Made by a program: the position numbers and the translations under genes. This document shows, one piece after another, positions 57,541 through 64,000 of a stretch of 64,000 nucleotides of DNA (the first letter of the stretch is position 1; each line of letters opens with the position of its first letter). The notes beneath the pieces are model-generated. The model made no database searches. It saw nothing but the letters and a program-made list of their open reading frames with translations, and was not told the DNA's origin. Origin of the DNA: Chrysogorgia sp. JL179-B06 (lineage: Eukaryota; Cnidaria; Anthozoa; Scleralcyonacea; Chrysogorgiidae); NCBI GenBank assembly GCA_035772405.1, contig JAYKKM010000450.1:4580001-4644000 (forward strand), written 5' to 3'.

Positions 57541-58212
57541 ATGGCTTCACTTACTGTTCAACAGTGTGGAACAACGGTAACAATGTCACACAAGTCAATA
57601 AATTATGCAAGTTACAAAAAAGAGCGGCTCGGGTGATAACGGGTTCAGGGTATGAAATTAGATCATCTGACATATTTGATAAACTTAAATGGGATTCAAT
57701 TGAAACTATTTTTAAAAAAAGAGAACAATTAATGACATTTAAGGCACTACGAGGTATGACACCAACCTATTTATCAGAACTATTTGCAATTAACCATAAC
57801 AACACATATAGATTGAGAAGCAACGATCGAAAGCTTTATTTAGAAAAACCTAAAACAAATTTCCTAAAACATAGTTTCTCATATCGCGGAGCCAGGTCCT
57901 GGAATAGTTTGCCACAAGAAATTGTCGACAAGTACGAGTATTCCTCAATTAATTATTTTAAAAAGTGTATTAATGAGCACTACAATGATTTAAGAACAAA
58001 CTTGTCGACAGTTTAAATTGTTTATTTGTGCGTTTATAGTTATATTTGTATATATTGTTAATTATTGGTATGTATTAGAAGCTATCTGTATAATTTGTAA
58101 ATAGTTAATTTTTTCCATATTCTTTCTTTATACACATATTTATGTAAATACACGGCCCTTTGAAAATCAGAAAACTGAAAGGCTACCGTGTGTAAATAAG
58201 TTTAAATAATAA
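57541..58212 (+). pseudogene. LINE C-terminal fragment bounded by minisatellite
   Basis: KLCKLQKRAARVITGSGYEI, KALRGMTPTYLSELFAIN and FSYRGARSWNSLPQEIVDKY mark a non-LTR reverse-transcriptase C-terminus with a stop at 58014-58016. A ~195-bp 3' UTR ends in AATAATAAT directly at the next array. It is 5'-truncated at the array. Confidence 0.78.
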
Positions 58213-58214
58213 TA

Positions 58215-58460
58215 ATGGCGCTACGGTTGGCGCTACGGATGGCGCTACGGTTGGCGCTACGGTTGGCGCTACGGATAGCGCTACGGTTGGCGCTACGGAT
58301 GGCGCTACGGTTGGCGCTACGGATGGCGCTACGGTTGGCGCTACGGATGGCGCTACGGTTGGCGCTACGGATGGCGCTACGGTTGGCGCCACGGTAGGCG
58401 CTACGGTTGGCGCTACGGTAGGCGCCACGGATGGCGTTACGGTGGCCGCTACGGTTATTA
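58215..58460. repeat. 12-bp minisatellite block
   Basis: GGCGCTACGGTT/GGCGCTACGGAT units. The last 40 bp are degenerate (GGCGCCACGG, GGCGTTACGG). Confidence 0.92.
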
Positions 58461-59227
58461 CTGGAAAAGTAATACTGAAAATATTTGCAAAAAAGTAACA
58501 GCAGGAATCTCTGCTATTCGTCGGATCAAACCATTTGTTGACCAAGATACACTTATTTTGATATATAACGCTATTGTTCGTCCGTACTTTGACTACTGCT
58601 GTGAAGTATGGGATGTATTTGGCGAAACTCAATCAAAACGACTCCAAAAACTGCAAAATAGAGCAGCTAGAATTATTCTGAATATAAGCAATGACGTAGA
58701 TCATACGATTGCTTTGCGTGCTTTGGGCTGGGAGCCACTCCAAACAGAAAGGAAAAAAGCTAAAGCAAAAATGATGTATAAGTTATTAAACAAAATGGGT
58801 CCCAAATCACTCACAAATCTATTTTCGTATAAGAGTGAGAAAACTAACTATCACCTTCGGGACATTTCAAGTGGTCTTTGTTTACCAAAACCACGTACAA
58901 ATAACATGAAAAATAGTTTTATGTACGACGGAGCACACCTTTGGAATTCTATTCCAAAATAAATTAGGGAAAGCAAGTCACTTTCTTCCTTTCGAAATAA
59001 AATCGCTGCTCACATCAGTGCGTAAAAACTATTGTAAATAATTTACCTGTAAATAGTCTAAAACTTTCATTAATTTGTTACTATTTAAATACTCCATATC
59101 TCTTAAAACTTATATATTTTGTAAATAGCTTATCATATTCTACATGTAAAATTATTTTCTGGCACACGCCCCCCGTGGAAATCAGCTGCGGTTGACGGGG
59201 TCAGCGTGTATAAATAAAGTTATACTA
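58461..59227 (+). pseudogene. LINE C-terminal fragment, duplicate A
   Basis: The open stretch 58558-58962 reads YNAIVRPYFDYCCEVWDVFG, LQNRAARIILNISNDVDHTI and FMYDGAHLWNSIPK and ends early at TAA. The following frame (ESKSLSSFRNKIAAHI) is the rest of the protein. The 3' UTR ends TATAAATAAAGTTATACTAG at the next array. Confidence 0.78.
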
Positions 59228-59475
59228 GGTTGGCGCCATGGTTGGCGCTACGGTGTGCGCCACGGTTGGCACTACGGTTGGCGCCACGGTTGGCGCTACG
59301 CCGTTGGCGCCACGGTTGGCGCTACGGTGGGCGCTACGGTCGGTTGGCGCTACGGTTGGCGCTATGGTGGGCGCTACGGTTGGCGCCACGGTGGGCGCTA
59401 CGGTTGGCGCTATGGTTGGCGCTACGATGGGCGCTACGGTTGGCGCTACTGTTGGCGCTACACTGGGCACTAAAT
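59228..59475. repeat. 12-bp minisatellite block, variant-rich
   Basis: GGCGCCACGG and GGCGCTATGG variants mixed with the standard unit. Confidence 0.9.
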
Positions 59476-59782
59476 AAGAAAGTAAACTAGAACAAAAATT
59501 TTAACTATAGAAAGGGTATAGTGAAACATATCTATTTACAAATCTTTTCATACGGTTTCATTCAAAGATGTGAGTAGCGATTTTAGTTTCAAAAGAAATT
59601 AGGGAGTTGTTTTCCCTAATTTCGTTTGGCAAAGAGTTCCAAGTGTGTGCCCCGTCAAACATGAAACTTTTTTTCATGCTATTAATACGCCGAAGTTCAT
59701 AATTTGTCATTGCACTTTTGCAAGTAAATAAATCAGTAAGTGATTTAGGACCCATTTTATTCAACAATTTAAACATCAGCGT
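59476..59782 (-). pseudogene. LINE 3' fragment (minus strand), duplicate A
   Basis: Same protein end as at 56755-57035 (KMGPKSLTDLFTCKSAMTNY, HTWNSLPNEIRENNSLISF). Both ends abut minisatellite. Confidence 0.75.
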
Positions 59783-59784
59783 AG

Positions 59785-60218
59785 GCGCTACAGTTGGCGC
59801 TACAGTTGGCGCTACGGTTGGCGCTACGGATGGCGCTACGGTTGGCGCTACGGATGGCGCTACGGATGGCGCTACGGATGGCGCTACGGATGGCGCTACG
59901 GTTGGCGCTACGGTTGGCGCTACGGATGGCGCTACGGATGGCGCTACGGTTGGCGCTACGGTTGGCGCTACGGATGGCGCTACGGTTGGCGCTACGGATG
60001 GCGCTACGGTTGGCGCTACGGTTGGCGCTACGGATAGCGCTACGGTTGGCGCTACGGATGGCGCTACGGTTGGCGCTACGGATGGCGCTACGGTTGGCGC
60101 TACGGATGGCGCTACGGTTGGCGCTACGGATGGCGCTACGGTTGGCGCCACGGTAGGCGCTACGGTTGGCGCTACGGTAGGCGCCACGGATGGCGTTACG
60201 GTGGCCGCTACGGTTATT
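59785..60218. repeat. 12-bp minisatellite block
   Basis: About 35 units; the last ~240 bp match 58215-58460. Confidence 0.93.
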
Positions 60219-60986
60219 ACTGGAAAAGTAATACTGAAAATATTTGCAAAAAAGTAACAGCAGGAATCTCTGCTATTCGTCGGATCAAACCATTTGTTGA
60301 CCAAGATACACTTATTTTGATATATAACGCTATTGTTCGTCCGTACTTTGACTACTGCTGTGAAGTATGGGATGTATTTGGCGAAACTCAATCAAAACGA
60401 CTCCAAAAACTGCAAAATAGAGCAGCTAGAATTATTCTGAATATAAGCAATGACGTAGATCATACGATTGCTTTGCGTGCTTTGGGCTGGGAGCCACTCC
60501 AAACAGAAAGGAAAAAAGCTAAAGCAAAAATGATGTATAAGTTATTAAACAAAATGGGTCCCAAATCACTCACAAATCTATTTTCGTATAAGAGTGAGAA
60601 AACTAACTATCACCTTCGGGACATTTCAAGTGGTCTTTGTTTACCAAAACCACGTACAAATAACATGAAAAATAGTTTTATGTACGACGGAGCACACCTT
60701 TGGAATTCTATTCCAAAATAAATTAGGGAAAGCAAGTCACTTTCTTCCTTTCGAAATAAAATCGCTGCTCACATCAGTGCGTAAAAACTATTGTAAATAA
60801 TTTACCTGTAAATAGTCTAAAACTTTCATTAATTTGTTACTATTTAAATACTCCATATCTCTTAAAACTTATATATTTTGTAAATAGCTTATCATATTCT
60901 ACATGTAAAATTATTTTCTGGCACACGCCCCCCGTGGAAATCAGCTGCGGTTGACGGGGTCAGCGTGTATAAATAAAGTTATACTA
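60219..60986 (+). pseudogene. LINE C-terminal fragment, duplicate B
   Basis: Sequence matches 58461-59227 with no differences seen by eye, including the premature TAA, at an offset of 1,759 bp. Confidence 0.8.
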
Positions 60987-61315
60987 GGTTGGCGCCATGG
61001 TTGGCGCTACGGTGTGCGCCACGGTTGGCGCTACGGTTGGCGCCACGGTTGGCGCTACGCCGTTGGCGCCACGGTTGGCGCCACGGTGGGCGCTACGGTT
61101 GGCGCTATGGTTGGCGCTACGATGGGCGCTACGGTTGGCGCTACTGTTGGCGCCACGGTTGGCGCTACGCCGTTGGCGCCACGGTTGGCGCTACGGTCGG
61201 TTGGCGCTACGGTTGGCGCTATGGTGGGCGCTACGGTTGGCGCTATGGTTGGCGCTACGATGGGCGCTACGGTTGGCGCTACTGTTGGCGCTACACTGGG
61301 CACTAAATAAGAAAG
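60987..61315. repeat. 12-bp minisatellite block, expanded relative to duplicate A
   Basis: Same variants as 59228-59475 but about 80 bp longer, with one internal repeat of the GCTACTGTTGGCGCCACGG stretch. Confidence 0.9.
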
Positions 61316-61612
61316 TAAACTAGAACAAAAATTTTAACTATAGAAAGGGTATAGTGAAACATATCTATTTACAAATCTTTTCATACGGTTTCATTCAAAG
61401 ATGTGAGTAGCGATTTTAGTTTCAAAAGAAATTAGGGAGTTGTTTTCCCTAATTTCGTTTGGCAAAGAGTTCCAAGTGTGTGCCCCGTCAAACATGAAAC
61501 TTTTTTTCATGCTATTAATACGCCGAAGTTCATAATTTGTCATTGCACTTTTGCAAGTAAATAAATCAGTAAGTGATTTAGGACCCATTTTATTCAACAA
61601 TTTAAACATCAG
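61316..61612 (-). pseudogene. LINE 3' fragment (minus strand), duplicate B
   Basis: Copy of 59476-59782; same predicted C-terminus. Confidence 0.75.
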
Positions 61613-62121
61613 CGTAGGCGCTACAGTTGGCGCTACGGTTGGCGCTACGGTAGGCGCTACGGATGGCGCTACGGATGGCGTTACGGTTGGCGCTACGGCT
61701 GGCGCTACGCTGGCGCTACGGATGGCGCTACGGCTGGCGCTACGGATGGCGCTACGGTTGGCGCTACGGATGGCGCTACGGATGGCGCTACGGCTGGCGC
61801 TACGGCTGGCGCTACGGCTGGCGCTACGGATGGCGCTACGGTTGGCGCTACGGATGGCGCTACGGTTGGCGCTACGGATGGCGCTACGGCTGGCGCTACG
61901 GTTGGCGCTACGGTTGGCGCTACGGATGGCGCTACGGTTGGCGCTACGGATGGCGCTCGGTTGGCGCTACGGATGGCGCTACGGTTGGCGCTAAGGTTGG
62001 CGCTACGGATGGCGCTACGGTTGGCGCTACGGATGGCGCTACGGTTGGCGCTACGGATGGCGCTACGGTTGGCGCCATGGTTGGTGCTACGGTTGGCGCT
62101 CGGTTGGCGCTACGGTTGGCG
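61613..62121. repeat. 12-bp minisatellite block
   Basis: About 42 units with GGCTGGCGCTACG variants and two short deletions (near 61708 and 61956) that shift the apparent reading frame. Confidence 0.93.
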
Positions 62122-62508
62122 CTGCAAATTTCGAAACGTAGACGGTCGGACACCTCTTTGATGGTCGGTGGAATCTTTTTATTATGTATATATATAGTTT
62201 ACTTACAATGGGTTACATAAATAGTGATTATCAACCAAAAATTTCAACGTCGTTTGCATAGCCGAGTGGTCTATGTTATTGATTTTTAGTTGTGAGAGCG
62301 GGGTTCGTTTTAGTTGGGTGAGTATATAATTTTTCCATTTTTTTAAATTTTTACTTTACTTTTTTCTTTTTAATAGGGTTAGGATTAAGGTTAGGTTAGG
62401 GTTAGTTTTAGGGTTTGGTTTAGAATATTATCAAAAAAATAGGCGCGCGTAAAAAAGTCCCAAGATTCCACCGACCATCAAAGAGGTGTCCGTCGAAATT
62501 TGCGTTGG
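62122..62508 (+). mobile_element. tRNA-box-containing inverted-repeat element, family S4, copy a
   Basis: Ends are ~50-bp inverted repeats (CACCTCTTTGATGGTCGGTG and inverse). The interior carries an A-box-like GCATAGCCGAGTGG, a B-box-like GCGGGGTTCG and TTAGGGTTAG-type repeats. Minisatellite flanks both sides. Confidence 0.65.
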
Positions 62509-62805
62509 CGCTAAGGGTGAGAAAAAAGAAAGATTTGAGAAATAAATAGGCTTAAAATAAAAGAGCACGAATGCATTTCGGCAGACAACTTATCAAGTGT
62601 TATACGTCTGCTGATTATAAACTGAAACTTAGGGCGCTACGGTTGGCGCCACGGTTGGCGCCACGGTTGGCGCTACGGTTAGCGCCATGGTTGGTCAGCT
62701 ACGGTTGGCTACGGTGGGCGCCACGGTTGGCGCTACGGTGGGCGCTAAGGTTGGTGCCACGGTTAATTGGCGGTACGATTGGCGCTACGGTGGGCGCAAT
62801 AAGAA
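62509..62805. repeat. Minisatellite remnants around a short insert
   Basis: 62580-62630 matches the insert at 56640-56690 (GCATTTCGGCAGACAA...). 62631-62800 is degenerate minisatellite. A ~75-bp piece of the minus-strand LINE 3' UTR follows to 62880. Confidence 0.7.
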
Positions 62806-62880
62806 AGTAAACTAGAACACGAATTTTAACTATAGGGTATAGTGAAACATATCTATTTACAAATCTTTTCATACGATTTC

Positions 62881-63115
62881 AGTCTACCTTAATCCTAACC
62901 CTATTAAAAGAAAAGGTAAAAATTTTTAAAAATTGAAAAAATTATATACTCACCCAACATTCGAACCCCGCTCTCACAACTAAAAATCAATAACACAGAC
63001 CACTCGGCTATGCAAACGAACTTGAAATTTTTGGTTGATAATCAATATTTATGTAATCCCATTGTAAGTAAACTATATATATATAATAAAAAGATGCTAC
63101 CGACCGTCTACGGAT
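62881..63115 (-). mobile_element. Family S4 element, copy b (opposite orientation)
   Basis: Minus strand shows the same GCATAGCCGAGTGG and CGGGGTTCGAATG boxes and the CCGTAGACGGTCGG end as copy a. Minisatellite (63125-63170) follows. Confidence 0.65.
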
Positions 63116-63329
63116 TCCAAATTAGCGTTGGCGCTACGGTTGGCGCTACCAACCGTGGCGCCAACCGTTGGTTCTTGTGCGAAGCTGCCCGGCGAATATT
63201 TTGTATTTTTCTTTATATTTTTTTTCGTTCTTTTCTTTTAGGGTTAATATTAAAATTAGTATTAAAGTTAGGGTTAAGGATAAGGTTAGTATAAAAAGTT
63301 TATCAACAGAAATTCGGTGAACGATGGTT

Positions 63330-63625
63330 TACGCTACGGTAGCATATCTTTTTATTATGTATATGATTCACTTACAATGGGATTACATAAATATTAATTA
63401 TCAACCGAATATTTCAAGTTCGCTTGCATAGCTCAGTGGTCTGTGTCATTGATTTTCACTTGTGAGCTCGGGGTTCGAGTGCTGGGTATGATCTTTTTCT
63501 ATTTTTTTTAAAATTTTTACTTTCTTTCTTTTTAATAGGGTTAGGATTAAGGTTAGGTTTTGGTTTAGAATATTATCAAAAAAATAGTCGCGCGTAAAAA
63601 AATCCCAAAATGCTACGGATTCCAA
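63330..63625 (+). mobile_element. Family S4 element, copy c
   Basis: GCATAGCTCAGTGG and TCGGGGTTCGAG boxes, with GGGTTAGGATTAAGG downstream. Right end TGCTACGGATTCCAAATGCG. 63170-63330 before it is AT-rich with TTAGGGTTA-like words. 63626-63819 shows no feature. Confidence 0.65.
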
Positions 63626-63828
63626 ATGCGCAATGACGTCATATTACCCAGGGTAGTACTAATATAGATAAAATAAAAATTTGATAGACGATTTTCCGTC
63701 TTACTTCCCTCTATAATTGCTCCTCTAAAGTGCCATAAGTATATGTTTACTGATTTACAAGGACCCTCCCTGCAAACTGAAAAGCATTTTGGATGTTCAT
63801 CTGAATCATAAATGGAAGTACGTGTCAT

Positions 63829-63950
63829 TAACCTCCTCCGCAGGCAACTCTGTGGCTTTTCCCCAAGTCAAATAGCTTCCCTGCCGCACAGCCTTGGAAG
63901 CGATTTGACTTGGGGAAAAAAAGCCACATAGTTGCCTGCGGAGGCGGCTA
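63829..63950. mobile_element. Hairpin MITE with 9-bp target duplication
   Basis: ~42-bp arms (CCTCCGCAGGCAACTCTGTG... and inverse) around a short loop, flanked on both sides by ACGTGTCAT (63820-63828 and 63951-63959). A 9-bp duplication with long arms is what Mutator-like elements leave. Confidence 0.75.
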
Positions 63951-64000
63951 ACGTGTCATAATATTTAGTTCATGTGTCGGCTAACTTTAACTGGTTTAAC

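Noticed and set aside
57041..57636. 179-196-codon frames (GWRY, MALR, APTV repeats), with similar frames to 62220
   Set aside because: 12-bp minisatellite keeps all frames open. No start context, no conservation, frame broken by unit deletions.

Overview
The window is animal nuclear DNA: intron-dense genes with GT-AG introns, long simple-sequence arrays, many palindromic MITEs, tRNA- and 5S-derived SINEs, and decayed non-LTR retrotransposon ends. A complete axonemal dynein heavy chain marks a ciliated or flagellated metazoan. The AT-rich composition, short exons and foldback elements suggest a marine invertebrate, plausibly a cnidarian. The species cannot be fixed from sequence alone.

Layout. 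(1) 1-410 (+): the last two exons of a single-pass membrane protein whose start lies outside the window. (2) 411-2460: intergenic, with one MITE. (3) 2461-49280 (-): one gene for an inner-arm, DNAH6-type axonemal dynein heavy chain. I reconstructed 99 coding exons by hand. They join in frame to 12,369 nt (4,122 aa plus stop), with every intron GT-AG. Linker, AAA1-AAA6, stalk with microtubule-binding domain, and C-terminal domain are all present and unbroken. Its introns hold nearly all the simple repeats and mobile elements between 2.5 and 49 kb. (4) 49281-50591: a head-to-head intergenic region with a candidate RFX X-box 70 bp upstream of the dynein ATG. (5) 50592-54178 (+): a four-exon caspase gene model (422 aa). 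It has a nine-cysteine CXC/pre-SET-like cluster in front of an intact caspase domain, instead of a CARD or DED. (6) 54179-64000: no intact gene. It holds two large foldback elements, then about 7 kb of 12-bp minisatellite (GGCGCTACGGTT / GGCGCTACGGAT) interrupted repeatedly by truncated LINE 3' ends and tRNA-containing inverted-repeat elements, including a recent tandem duplication with a 1,759-bp offset.

How the parts work together. The dynein gene stands alone as one very large transcription unit for ciliary motility, and the X-box fits control by RFX factors. The caspase is divergently transcribed; its link to the dynein is positional only. The strongest candidate for something undescribed is the CXC-cluster caspase. 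The second is the minisatellite that appears to act as a landing site for several retroelements.
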